From the NCBI GenBank assembly GCA_016748015.1, contig JAAOMT010000557.1:62001-126000 (forward strand): DNA of 64,000 nt, written 5' to 3'. The notes below the pieces were generated by a model. The model was not told the origin of the DNA. It saw nothing but the letters and a program-made list of their open reading frames with translations, and did no database searches. This DNA is from Geosiphon pyriformis (lineage: Eukaryota > Glomeromycota > Glomeromycetes > Archaeosporales > Geosiphonaceae). The position numbers and the translations under genes are program-made. Shown here one piece after another: positions 26,691 through 38,066 of the stretch. Position 1 is the first letter of the stretch. The number at the start of each line of letters is the position of its first letter.

Positions 26691-27824
26691 CAAACATTAC
26701 TATTTCTCTATCCTACTAAGTTTATCTATAACAATGTTCAGTTTTTGTTTTAACTAATAGTAACAAAAGTTATTGGAGAGTTGTTGTATCTATTGGTTCC
26801 AATTTTCTAGTATTGCTTCTTTATTTGTTATTACTATCTTTAGAATTTTTAATGTTTTTTTCACTTTTTCTATTATTTTGTCTACTAGATTTTCAGAAGT
26901 ATAATATCTAAGATATTATTCTTTTCTTTGGAATTTTTAATTTATTTTTTTGTTTTTATATTAAATTATTTGTTTGTTAATAATAACTTTTAGACTTAAT
27001 TTTTAATGTTGGATTAATTGTAATAGTTATTGTATAAGTGAGTGAATGTTATCAATAATTTCCATTTTTTTGTTTGCTTTTGTTATATGTATTGGTTTTT
27101 TATATACTGTTTTTATAGATTAATTTGACATGTTTGTGTTAATAATTATGATTGGTTCTAGATCTTATAGAATTTTATCTGGTTGAATTAGTATTTGTTG
27201 TATTTCCAATTGTAAAATATTATTGATAAATAATAATACTATATTGTGATATAATTTCAGTTAATTTTCATGTATTGCTTTAGTTAAAATTTTATTGTTT
27301 TATCTTAATTTATAAGCTCCATTTTCTAGAATTTCTTTAATGTAAAATGTTCTATCCTATTTAAAATTAAATTTTTTACTTTATTGTTTTTTTGCTTTGA
27401 TATAATATAAAAGTACTTTGTCTATAATTTTGAATTTAACTGGTTTATCTGGTAACTAGTTATTATGTTATTTTTTTGTTTGGCTTGTGATTTTATATGT
27501 TATTAACTGCTTTTCATCTTTTGTTTTCTAAAGTTTCTATTAAGTTGTATGTTCTTCTTAGCAATGTTTTTTAAAAATTAGTTTCTGTTATTGGTTCTAT
27601 TAAATATATATTGATATTTATCTCAATTAGTAATGTTGTTGTTTTATTATAGATTAGTTTAAATAATATTGTTTATATAATATCTTGTTTTATTGTTTAA
27701 TAAACAAATAATATTGATAGTATGAACAAATCTTATTTGTTCTGGTTTTTTTGGCTGATTTTGGTTATTATTTTACACAATGTTCTGTTGAATTTTTTAA
27801 TTAAGCCATTTGTTTATAGATAAT
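26691..27824 (-). mobile_element. Decayed Ty3/gypsy interior, 3' part of copy C
   Basis: Minus-strand reading gives the late integrase (FNRTLCK-like region at 27810-27780), then the post-integrase region near 27460-27360 and the C-terminal tail (IQQ followed by FCYY) near 26830-26790, as in the young element. It breaks at 27824, exactly where the LINE poly(A) begins; the same integrase continues at 44804 on the far side of the LINE. These are two halves of one element. Confidence 0.75.
27813..27824. repeat. 12-bp LINE target-site duplication, copy 1
   Basis: TTTATAGATAAT lies immediately outside the LINE poly(A) tail and is identical to 44792-44803 beyond the LINE 5' end. Perfect identity, with the host integrase frame interrupted between, shows LINE integration into Ty3 copy C. 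Confidence 0.9.
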
Positions 27825-27955
27825 TTTTTTTTTATTGTTTAATGAGTGCAGCCTAACTACTATCTAGTATACAGATGCAAGCTAAGTAAATCTAACTAAA
27901 TGTGGCTTATGCATTTGCTACATGTGACTAGCCACTCAGGCCAATTTAGACAACA

Positions 27956-28753
27956 CTACACACCTATGTAAACTTTGACATTATCACAAATACCAGAAAA
28001 AAAAAAGCTAGTCTTATGCAAACCAAAACTGATGGCAAATGCCTCATCAATCCCAAAAAGACGAACAACTCCACCAAACAAATGTTTAATAGAATTAGCT
28101 GAAAGACCAATGGGAATTTTCGAAGCACAGACCAACTCACAACATTTCATGTCCACTCTAAACTTAGTTCTGGTCAATCACAAACCACACTGGTGTTTTT
28201 CTGCCAGACGTCAAACAAAATCAGCCACCACCAAAAAAGCTCGATTGCAATCCTTGAAATGCACTGTAGCTTCATCGACCCAATCTCTCAGTACAAAGCC
28301 TTTACACAGTCGCATATATGCCCCTGAATTATGATAACCAGCAAACAGAGTATGCAACATAGGAGAGAATACCAAAGAACATCCCACCAGCAATGATTTT
28401 CACAAAGCAATTCTGTCCAACAAAATATCAGTATGCGCAGCTGCCTTACTTCGACAAGTAAATACATGATCCGACAATTCAACATCACCACACATTAAAC
28501 AGAGAACCCCAGGATAACATTTATCATACAATCTTTTACAAACAGCAACTGGCAACTTCCTATGGACCACTTTCATTAAGTAGGTGTAGAGAACAGTTAA
28601 AGCTTGGCTTGTAAAGCCCGACAGTATGTGGGAGTCTGAATGCCAAACTGATGCCATATACTTCCAATTAACTCTCACAATCAACTCCTCATTGATCACC
28701 ACAGAGCCAGGGCCAGCCTCCCATTGAGCATGACAGATAGACCTATAAATATC
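27956..28753 (-). pseudogene. LINE ORF2, C-terminal end
   Basis: This 266-codon stretch continues the RNase-H-side part of ORF2 in the same frame as 42810-38923 once the Ty3 element and one 4-bp duplication are discounted. It contains a Cys/His motif CLMCGDVELSDHVFTC typical of the C-terminal zinc finger of LINE reverse transcriptases, then DWVDEATVHF. Three in-frame stops: near 28402-28400 (a TGG-type position), 28213-28211 and about 28180. No frameshift is evident. Confidence 0.8.
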
Positions 28754-28757
28754 CCAA
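28754..28757. repeat. 4-bp Ty3 target-site duplication, left copy
   Basis: CCAA on the plus strand, against CCGA at 38923-38926: one transition apart. A 4-bp duplication (rather than 5) keeps the interrupted LINE ORF2 in frame. Confidence 0.7.
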
Positions 28758-29643
28758 TGTTACTCATAGAAATATAGGAATTATATTAGCATAATTATTA
28801 GCCAATCAGAAATAAGCGTAGTAAATATGGAATTCCAGGATTTCTCTTAGGAATTGCAGGATTCCAGGAATTTCAGGATTCTTAACAAAGAATTGCAGGA
28901 TTCCAGAATTGCAGGATTCTTTTCAAAGAAATTGCAGGATTCCAGGAATTCCAGGATTCCTGTCGTAAAGAATTGAGGAATTGAGGAATCTCAATTATGT
29001 ATATATAGCAGTAATATTAGAAACAGAAAAGACAGAATTGATACCACAGAATCCTTAGCCAAGAAACTAATTATCAAATAAACAATCATTCCATATCTCA
29101 ATCCACTCTTCATTATCAACACTTCATGTTGATAGTAATTGATACTTAATCACGCTAAAACAATAGCTTTTGATCATGGCTATTGACGAGATACTAATAG
29201 ACCAAATTGCCTTGGCTTATTTTCTTTATTTTTCTTACTTTTATTCTTATTTATTTTATTTCCTTCCGTTTTGATTTTTGTTGTTGTATATTAATTGATT
29301 AAAAGATTAAGCGCTGAGTTATTGATGTCAAGAATAGCCTGGTAAAAGACCCAAAAATAAGGGTAAAATTTTATATATATTATCAAATAGCTTACTAAAA
29401 GGGCACGACTGCCAAACTAAATCTGGCCACCATGCTGAGAAAGAAATTGGGAAAACTTTTGGAAGGATACATCTATTATTAACATCTACTATCAACATCA
29501 TTGAATCTCTGTCTATTATACAAAGGACTTAACCAAAACCTTTAGAGACTAAATCTTCAGATTGATATCAACTGCAATTAGCTTTAAGTACCAAGTTATG
29601 GATTTGTTATTTGATTTGACAGCAGAAATAATCACCTGTAACA
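28758..29643 (+). repeat. 5' LTR
   Basis: Starts TGTTACTCAT and ends CACCTGTAACA. It contains an array of GGAATTCC/GCAGGATTCC words (28830-28965), a TATA-like box at 29000-29007 and a T-rich tract. It differs from the 3' LTR mainly by transitions plus a few short indels. Confidence 0.93.
29000..29007 (+). promoter_or_regulatory. LTR TATA-like box
   Basis: TATATATA in the middle of the LTR, shared with the 3' LTR near 38294, in the position expected for the U3 promoter. No transcription data are available. Confidence 0.45.
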
Positions 29644-29645
29644 TT

Positions 29646-29663
29646 TGGTGCTCCCTGTGAGGT
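29646..29663 (+). other. Primer binding site
   Basis: TGGTGCTCCCTGTGAGGT begins two bases after the 5' LTR and is complementary to a tRNA 3' end finishing in CCA, as in standard minus-strand priming. The tRNA identity was not determined. Confidence 0.75.
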
Positions 29664-29705
29664 ATAATCCTACAGAGAACCAGCACCGACAACACCAAAC
29701 CAAAA

Positions 29706-31613
29706 GTGGCAGAATTAGAAACTATAGGAGCAAACCATTTAGGATTCGCAAAATTCTTATTTCAACACTATTGTCAATACTTGGGATTAAACCACAATCA
29801 TATATCTGCCAAATCAGCCTTCAATTTCTATGTCAACGAAAAAATTTCTTCTTTATTAGGAACACCAGTGAATACTGAATCAGCAAAAGAAACTTTCTAT
29901 AAGGAATTAATCCAAAACACCAACCTACCAACAAATCATAATTTCGCATCCATTATCACTGAGATCAACAAAGAAATTGAACATCACACTCAACAAAGAT
30001 ATCCAATTACATACACTAGTAAAAGCAAGGGAAAATTACAAACACCAGCAGTAATACTCAGAAAAATACAGCCACCTGCTTGGAAGAAAAACAGAGTTGA
30101 ATCCTCAAGCAATCCATCCTACCACTATACATCTGGAAGCACCATCAATATATCATCAACAGATGCATTCCCATCAACTGCTACATCAGCATTTGGACAA
30201 TTCCCATTTCAAAGTAGACAAAGGAAAACAAAATTGTTAGGACCATACAGCGAATACTTTGAGAGATTTAATTCGCAATTATCAACCCCATCAAGACTTC
30301 GATCACCACCGCCTCCACCAGATTTCAGAATCTCTGATCCGTGGGAAGCAGTGGAATCAGAAAAGGAGGAAGAAGAATCAGAGGATCAAGAATTCACTTA
30401 CCAGTATCCGATCACTGAAAATTCGGAAGTTGAAACCCCGAACATTCAAACTCAGCAACAGTTAAAAAATCCGGAAATCGAAACTCTGAATATTCGAACG
30501 CCGCCAAATCAAAGAAATCAAAACCCCGAATTAATTAATCAGCAAAACTTACCTTCAGTAATTGTCCTCAATTAACCGCCAATTAATCCTGTAGCCGAAC
30601 TCATACAACAGCCACTTCAACTACCACCCCAACAGCCAAGACAACAACAACAGCTTCAACAGCCACTACAACCACCTAACTTAGATCCAATGGCCTATGT
30701 ACCAATCGCAAAACTCGACAACTTTACTGGCAAAGAGGATGACACTCAAATATGGTTGAACGATGTAGAAAAAGCCATCACAGCCAACGGATGGAATGAT
30801 GCTTAAGCAATGCAAGCCATTCTCTACTTTCTCAAGGATACCACCAATTCATGGTATCAGAGCTTGGTTAATAAACCACAAGATTTCAATGTCTTCAAAG
30901 CGGAATTTCTAAGATACTTCAGCAACAATAACAGCATCAATCATCTAGTTAATGCATTTACCACCATAAAACAAAGAGAAACTGAAGCAGTTACTACTTA
31001 CCTGGGACGCTTCCATCGAAACCTATGCCAAATTCAAGCAATTGATGCCAATTATTTCACAGCACCACAGATACTCAATCAGTTTATCCGTGGCTTGCGC
31101 AGCAGCATCTTGCAACATGTACGGCCATTGCATTCAGGTACCCTTTAAGATGCAGTTACATGCGCCAGAGATTTTGAATCTGCTGAGTCAGAAGCTAACC
31201 ACACCCAAGCTGTTAACCTAGTAATGAATGGATCATCTGAATTGGATTCTAAATTGGAGAAGTTCAGTGAATCAATTAATAAGAGATTGGAAAGATACTT
31301 AGCTGACAATCATGCCATTTATCAGCCTCCACAATGACGCAATAATCAAGGAAATTCTAATTGTGGCCAAAATCAACCATGTTCATCTTCATCAACCAAT
31401 CAACAGTGGCAACAGGAAATGCGTATCTGCCACTATTGTGGTAAACAAGATCATATCCAAATTGACTGTCGCCAGCGTCTAAATAACCAAAGATCGGGAA
31501 ATCAATATCAAAACCCCAATCGCTGGTTCCAAACTCTGAATTATTATCCAAATCAGAGTCAAGACCAATATCGAAATAATTACCTGCCCATGACGCAGCA
31601 ACCAATCTATTAA
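29706..31613 (+). pseudogene. Gag (capsid and zinc knuckle) of the Ty3 element
   Basis: A Q/P-rich N-terminal part leads to a Ty3-type capsid region: PIAKLDNFTGKEDDTQIWL, WYQSL, FKAEFLRYF, FTTIKQRETEAVTTYL, FIRGLRSSI. A CCHC nucleocapsid knuckle, CHYCGKQDHIQIDC (C-x2-C-x4-H-x4-C), follows at about 31428-31470. In-frame stops at 30573, 30804, 31146, 31335 and 31611. The likely start codon position reads GTG at 29706, so the initiator may be lost. Confidence 0.85.
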
Positions 31614-32081
31614 CCGTCAATATATCAACCTCCGATTCATCAGCCGCAGCCACAAGTAATATATCAACCGCAGCCACAAATCATCTATCAACCCCAACTA
31701 ATTCAAATACCAATTCAGAACCCAGCTCAAATGACATCAGGCAACCCTTGATCCAGAGTCACTCAAAACTGAAGATCAGTGATGGTTGTTCACCAACCGA
31801 TCCCCAGTTCGCTAAACTTACCATCAAGATCACGCACCTGGAATTTGGATACCAGTCACATCCAAAACCCAAATTTTCAATATTATTTAAGTCTCCTAGT
31901 TACCCCAGAAAATGCCACATTTAACAACACAGAATCCAATTAGCACATACCTACCAACACCATTCCACTGGCAACCATCTTTAGCAACAAATTCCTAGCA
32001 GCCATTTTCCCTTTCGAACTCGAAGAAAATGCACCAATACTATTATTCAGTGGAGCCCTCGAAGAGAAACCCATAACAGCA

Positions 32082-32690
32082 ATGTACATGGATGCCAGAG
32101 TTGATGGTCATCTCATCAAACTCATCCTAGATAGTGGATCAGCTGGCAGCATAATCACTAGACAACTCATGGATCAATTAGGTCACCGAGTTGATCGAGC
32201 TGCCAGTGCCAGAATCATCACAGCCAATGGAGCGACCAAAACTCTCATTGGTGAAATCGACGATTTTCCTTTTGAAGTCAATGACATAATGACTCTCATT
32301 AAAGTTCTAGTAATGGAAGCCACTCAATACCAAGCTCTTGTTGGTAATGACTGGCTATCCAAAGTCAATGCAACATTAGACTGGAACACCCAAGAACTCC
32401 AGCTAACATATCAGGGCCAACACATACATGTTCCAGCCACATGTGGCCACTTCAAAACTCCTCCAAGAGAGAAACTATTAATTGAGCTGAAGGAGGAGAA
32501 AGAAAAGCCTATCTGGGAAGCCTACCAAGTATCGTGGATTGACAAAGAGCACAATGAGCTGCCGCCAATACTCTCTTGGGATGACAACAACAAGAGAAAA
32601 GGGAAACAAAAGGAAGAACTTACCTGGAAAACCGATGACCTGACATGGACTGACAATGACAAGAGTGAACTGACTTCAAGCTGGGAATAG
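32082..32690 (+). pseudogene. Retropepsin (protease) of the Ty3 element
   Basis: An aspartic protease domain with LILDSGSAGSIIT (the DSG catalytic triplet intact), followed by LVGNDWLSKVNATLDW typical of Ty3-type proteases. It cleaves the polyprotein in active relatives. The segment between Gag and this domain has three further stops. Confidence 0.85.
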
Positions 32691-33437
32691 GAAGAAGACA
32701 AAGAAAATAAAGGAAAAGGAAAAGAAAAAGAGACCACTTAAACCACCACCACTTATAACACCTACACTACACCACAACAATCTACCTATTATCGACCCAA
32801 GCTTATATGCATTGATTGTGGCAAGAAATTGTCGTCAATGGGCACATGCTGTGGGGACAATGAGGAATATTCAATGGCAACTAGGTTTTATTGCTGCCCA
32901 TGCATCCTTGAATGCTTTGGAAGACCAAAACAAGTAGGGAAATGGAACAATCAGCCATGCTTAGCTTGTGAAGAGACTCTTTTGGACAAAGGAATGTGGC
33001 ATGACATTCCTGGATGACGAGGAATGTGTGACGTATCATGTCAATACACAATTCTAATAAGTGACTGGGTAAAAAAAAAAACTCCAATAGAAGCAGTCTG
33101 GAGAAGAACCATACAGTGACTGGACAGTTGCCCACATGATGACGACAAAATTTGGCGAATAGCATTTGCAAAAATCAAAGGGGTGATGCCAGAAGAGATA
33201 AAAACAATCAAAGACAACCCTCCAGAATCTTTAGAGCTTGACTGGGATGCAGAACCCATCATAAACCTCCTGGATTCAGAACAATTCCATGAACACTACT
33301 AAGAATTAGCACCCACAAGAGAAGAACAAGAACAATGATTAGAGCAGTTGAACGCTTGATTATGTCAATACTGCCTAATTCCCTGTGACTTCCAGTATTA
33401 TGATGAGTGTGACTTCATTTACAATCCACCACCACAC
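32691..33437 (+). pseudogene. Cys-rich segment between protease and dUTPase
   Basis: In the same frame as the flanking domains but with several stops. It contains many paired cysteines: CIDCGKKLSSMGTCC, FYCCPCILEC, CLACEETLL, CDVSC and later CQYCLIPCDF. The pattern looks zinc-ribbon-like. I do not know a standard Ty3/gypsy domain at this place. The role is unknown; nucleic-acid or protein binding would be a guess. Confidence 0.6.
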
Positions 33438-34619
33438 ATGATCTACACAATCCCGGAAGAGGAAAAACCAATCAGCAGCTGCACATCAGAATCAGAATCA
33501 CTGATTAATCACAATTCAAATTCCGACAATAACAGTGACAACAATGGTTCAAACTTTGTTCAAAATAGCAATGACAATCACAATGATTCCAACTCAGATA
33601 CAAACTCCAAGATAAACTATGAACAATACATTGCACTACCAGATCTCTCCAAGGAACAAGAGTTGAAATGGTATAGTGACAATGGGGAAGGTATTATGCC
33701 AGAACGTGTGCATGATACTAATGCAGGGTTTGATCTAAGATATCCAGGAAAAGATGCCATCAAATTGGAACCACATTCACACACCTGCATTGATCTGAAA
33801 GTAGCACTAGAAATTCCGGCAACAACTATGGTTCAATTAGCATCTAGGAGTAGTTTAGCGAAAAGAGGGATTAATATAAGAGGAGAAATAATTGATGTGG
33901 GATATGTAGGAAATATCATTGCTATGCTACAAAATGACTCAGAAAAGGCCTATGTAATAGAGCCCAATGAAAAAATAGCACAGGCAATATTTCTGCCTCT
34001 GGTTAGAATAGCTCAGTTAATATCAGTGAGAAAGAGGAAGGAATTAGGAATCACGGCAAGAGGAATACAGGGATTTAGATCCACAGATAGAATAGATATA
34101 CCAGTTAATATGGCAGAGGAAAAAATTGTTGGCCAAGGAGAAATTATCTCAACTGGTCAAGCTATTTCCATTCCACCATATAGCCAGTACATGTTAGCAA
34201 TAGAAAGAAAGAAAAAGGAGCAAGAACAGATGTTTGAAGCAGAAGCAACCCTTTGTGAATTGGGAGAGATTGGGTTGATCAATCTCTACATATCAGCTAA
34301 AAACTATAGCAGCATAAAAATTTCCATCTACAACAATACTGGCAATGTCATCAGCATACCAGAAGGAACGACCATTGGATATTTAACCACAGAAATAGAA
34401 GACCAACCACCAAACCCCATTCTAGACTTTTCACAACTTTGTAGATATGTTGACATTACATCACAAACAATCTATGGACGAGACAAATGTTATTTGCTCC
34501 AACCAGAACAATTGGAACAAATGAACATAGGAAACTTAGATCCACTCCAATATATGCAGCTCAAGATGTTACTCAACAAGTTCAATGACATTTTTGCCAG
34601 CGAAAATGAGTTTGGCTGA
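33438..34619 (+). pseudogene. dUTPase domain plus linker in Ty3 Pol
   Basis: All five motifs of trimeric dUTPases appear in order: NAGFDLRYP (motif 1, about 33720), ASRSSLAKRG (2, about 33840), GEIIDVGYVGNIIAMLQN (3, about 33885), NEKIAQAIFLPL (4, about 33966) and ARGIQGFRSTD (5, about 34053). Motif 3 keeps the first Asp, which activates water in this family, and the Tyr, but the second Asp position is Gly. dUTPase hydrolyses dUTP to dUMP and PPi, lowering uracil entry into cDNA. The C-terminal 170 residues (GNVISIPEGTTIGYL) are the usual Ty3 linker to RT. This single stretch of 393 codons is the longest open piece of the element and ends in a TGA at 34617. Confidence 0.85.
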
Positions 34620-34658
34620 ACTGACATTATCCAGCATCAGATCAAGACTGGAGATGCA

Positions 34659-35905
34659 ATGTCAATCAAACAAAGAGCCTACAGAGTGCCACTAGCCAGC
34701 CACAAGATTATTCATCAAGAGATAAACAGAATGCTTGACAATGGGCTAATTCAACCATCAATGAGTTCATGGTTGTCACCAGTGGTACTCGTCCATAAGA
34801 AAAATGGAAAAATCCGGTTTTGTATAGACTACAGGAAACTCAATGGTGTAACTCGTGGAGACAGTTATCCAACTTCACAAATACAGGAATTATTTGATGC
34901 TTTTGGTGGGAACAAATGGTTCTCTACATTAGATTTGAACAGTGGGTACTGGCAAGTAGCCATGAATTCAGCTAACAAAGAGAAGATGGCATTTACTATT
35001 AAAGAAGGGAATTTCGAATTTGAAATAATGCCATTCAGCTTAACCAATGCCCCAGCAACTTTTCAATGACTAATGGAAATTGTTTATATGGGCTTATTGT
35101 GGAAATCAGTAGTTGTATACTTGGACAACACCAATGTATTCTCAAAGACGTTTGATAATCATCTTCATTATCTTCAACAAGTGTTCGAAAGATTAAGAAG
35201 AGCAGAACTGAAGTTAAATGTGACAAAGTGCTTTTTTGGCAAGACGGAACTCAAATTCTTGTAACACATAGTCAGCAAAAACGGCATCAAAACGGATCCA
35301 GAGAAAATAGAAATAGTAAAGAACTTTCTAGTACCGACCAATATAACAGAACTGAAATCATTCTTGGAATTTGCCAGCTACTATTGTTGTTTTATCAAGA
35401 ACTTTTCCAAGATAACGCAGCCACTCAATCAACTACAAAACAAAAATGCGAAATATGAATGGACAGAAAGTCAACAAGAAGCTTTTGATATTCTGAAGAA
35501 AAAGCTCATCCAAGCTCTAGTACTGATCTATCCAGATTACAGCAAACCATTTATCATCACCACTGATGCATCCGGCCAAGCATTGAGAGCAGTATTATCT
35601 CAGAGAGGACCGGATGGCAGAGAACATTCAGTAGCATATGCCAGCAGAGATTTAACACCAGCCGAAAAGAACTATGGAACACTAGAACAAAAACACTTAG
35701 CAATATACTGGGCTGTTATGAAATGGAAAGAATACTTGAGCCAAAAGTTTGAAGTATACACAGATTACAAAGGATTGACATCACTCCAAAAACAAGAATT
35801 TGGAGATGGAAGACAGTCAAGATAGAAAATGGCACTCGCACTATACAATTATACTATACATTACAAAAAGGGAAAAGACAACGGAAATGCTGATGGTTTA
35901 TTGCG
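34659..35905 (+). pseudogene. Reverse transcriptase and RNase H of the Ty3 element
   Basis: RT motifs: GKIRFCIDYRKLN, KWFSTLDLNSGYWQVAM, EIMPFSLTNAPATFQ, then VVVYLDNTNVFSKTF where YLDD is expected, so the second catalytic Asp is Asn. NVTKCFFGKTELKFL follows. RNase H: FIITTDASGQALRAVLSQ, LEQKHLAIYWAVMKW, YTDYKGLTSLQ. Stops at 35067, 35262 and 35823; a shift of frame occurs near 35905. It is not expected to be active. Confidence 0.88.
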
Positions 35906-35911
35906 AATAAG

Positions 35912-36967
35912 ACAAATCTAAGAACATTTCAACCCAAAGATATAATAAAACCAGAACAATACCAACGGAAAATACAACAAAAGATGAACATACAAAAATA
36001 TCAACAATTGCAACATTATCTAAATACTCAACAGTTCAAGGAGAATTTATCTCATATGGAACGAAGGAGGATCAAACAACAATCAAAATATTTTATCACT
36101 CACCAGAATATACTTTATCGGAAAAATAGAAGAGATCCAGATCAACCAACCAGAGTAATTACAGAGCCAAAAAAAGAGACAATATTATTCAACATACACT
36201 CAAATCCAACAGCAGGACATTTTCACAAAGAAGCAACCATGGAAAAAACTAGAAAAAGATACTATTGGCCATCAATGTATTCAAACATCATTCAATATGT
36301 TCAAAATTGTGATGCTTGTTAGCGAAGAGGAGGAACAAGACCCAGTGAACCATTAAGACCAATCAAAGTGAGACAACCATTTGACTGTATGGGAATTGAT
36401 TTAGTTAGACCATTAACAATCACCAGCAGAGGAAACAGATACATAGCAGTAGCTATGGACTATCTCACTAAATGGCCAGAGACAAAAGCAATTCAAAGAG
36501 CGGATGCAGAATCTATTGCCGAATTCATTTATCAAGAGTTGATTTGTCGACATGGATGTCCAAAAGAATTATTGTCAGACCAAGGAACTCATTTTGTGAA
36601 CAGAACATTAACTGAATTAAGCCAAAGATTCGGAATCAAAAGACCATTATCATCACCATACCATCCACAAACCAACAGATTGGTAGAAAGATTCAACAGA
36701 ACGTTGTGTAAAGCAATAGCCAAGCTCAGCCAAGAAAACCAGAACGATTGGGATTTGTTCATACCATCAGTACTATTTGCTTATTGGACAACAAAACAGG
36801 ATACTACACAAGCAACACCATTTAAATTAGTATACAGGAGAATAGCAATGTTACCAGTAGAGAGAAAAATTAATACATATCTAGCTGAACCAATAACAGA
36901 GGAAAATTTTCAAGAAACATTGCTGAAAAGAACATATGACTTAATGGAAACATTGGAAAACAAATGA
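35912..36967 (+). pseudogene. Integrase of the Ty3 element
   Basis: An HHCC zinc domain (IHSNPTAGHFHKE, then YYWPSMY and CDAC) is followed by the DDE core: MGIDLVRPLT, LLSDQGTHFVNRTL and HPQTNRLVERFNRTL supply D, D and E. One TAG at 36320 falls right after the CDAC motif; another stop ends the stretch at 36965. It inserts cDNA in active relatives. Confidence 0.88.
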
Positions 36968-38046
36968 AGAAGAGCAGCTGATAATATCCAAAAGTCATAA
37001 GAAACACAGAAAGAAAGACACGATAGTCAACTACTAGACAAACCAGTTGAATTTAAGATCAGAGACAAAGTATTACTACATTATACCAAAGCGAAAAAAC
37101 AATGGAGTGGAAAATTTGACCCCAAATGGGACGAACCATTTCACATAGAAGAAATTCTAGGAAATAGAGCTTACAAATTAAGATTGAATAACAAAATTTT
37201 AACCAAAGCAGCACATGGAGATTGACTGAAGCCATATCACAACATCACACTACCATCTACCAGTAATATTCCACAATTAGGAGTACAGAGAATACTAGTC
37301 CAACCAGATAAAATTCCATGAGATCTGGAACCAATCATTATTATCGACAACAACACGTTAAATTGATCCATCAAAAGAATATATAAAGACATGGTAGACG
37401 CGACAGGAAATATCAGAAAAATGGAAATTACAGACAACATTCATTCACTAGCACAACAACTCTTTCAATTAATCCAACACCAGGAAATGGAGATTACAAT
37501 CAATCAACAAACTATTCGATATCAAAATACTAGAAAGACATTGCAACTCAAAACACAGAAGAAAACTGAAAATACAGTGAACAAAATCATTATGAAAGTA
37601 AAATTAGCAATAATCAAAGAATTGACAAAAGAGTCACTATATCAAGAATTGACTAAAGAAACTTGGAATTGGTGAATACAACAATTTCCACGAAACTATT
37701 GTTATTTTTACTTGGGACAACACGTAAATATCCAGAATCTATATATGGATAAAACAAAGCAATTATTTGACAAAAAAATACTACAACAATTTAAATATTT
37801 CTTGGGAAAGAACAACTTATCCACACAAGCCTGAGCCATATACCAAATACACACAGCATTTCAAGATAAACCAGAAATATTGCTCAACAAAGAAATAGAT
37901 ATGGTGACTAGTAATCAATTGGGAAAAATCACCAATGCTCAATTTGAAAAATTACAGACCCAAATAACACAAGTAATTCTCAAAAATGAAATCCAGGAAA
38001 TACTTCAAGAAGGGGAATTACATGAGTTAGATTTTGACGGAGCTCA
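36968..38046 (+). pseudogene. C-terminal region of Ty3 Pol
   Basis: Post-integrase sequence: EFKIRDKVLLHYTKAKKQWS and KWDEPFHIEEILGNRAYKLR (a GPY/F-like module), then a long Gln/Lys/Ile-rich tail ending ELHELDFDGAQY just before the PPT. No chromodomain was recognised. Several stops. The tail is also detectable in decayed copies A and C, so it is a family trait, but its role is unknown. Confidence 0.65.
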
Positions 38047-38051
38047 ATATT

Positions 38052-38062
38052 AAAAGAAGGGA
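38052..38062 (+). other. Polypurine tract
   Basis: AAAAGAAGGGA, four bases upstream of the 3' LTR, the usual plus-strand primer site of LTR retrotransposons. Confidence 0.7.
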
Positions 38063-38066
38063 ATAA

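Larger units (their letters stand above)
27825..28757 (-). mobile_element. LINE 3' segment (split by the Ty3 insertion)
   Basis: A poly(A) tail (T run at 27825-27833 on the plus strand), a short 3' UTR and the end of ORF2. The rest of the same element continues at 38923. APE-RT-RNase H organisation puts it with Tad/I-like non-LTR elements; the exact clade is not assigned. Confidence 0.85.

Noticed and set aside
28753-28757. A 5-bp target duplication (CCCAA/CCGAA) for the Ty3 element
   Set aside because: It needs a transversion mismatch and puts the LINE ORF2 halves out of frame; a 4-bp duplication needs only a transition and keeps the frame.
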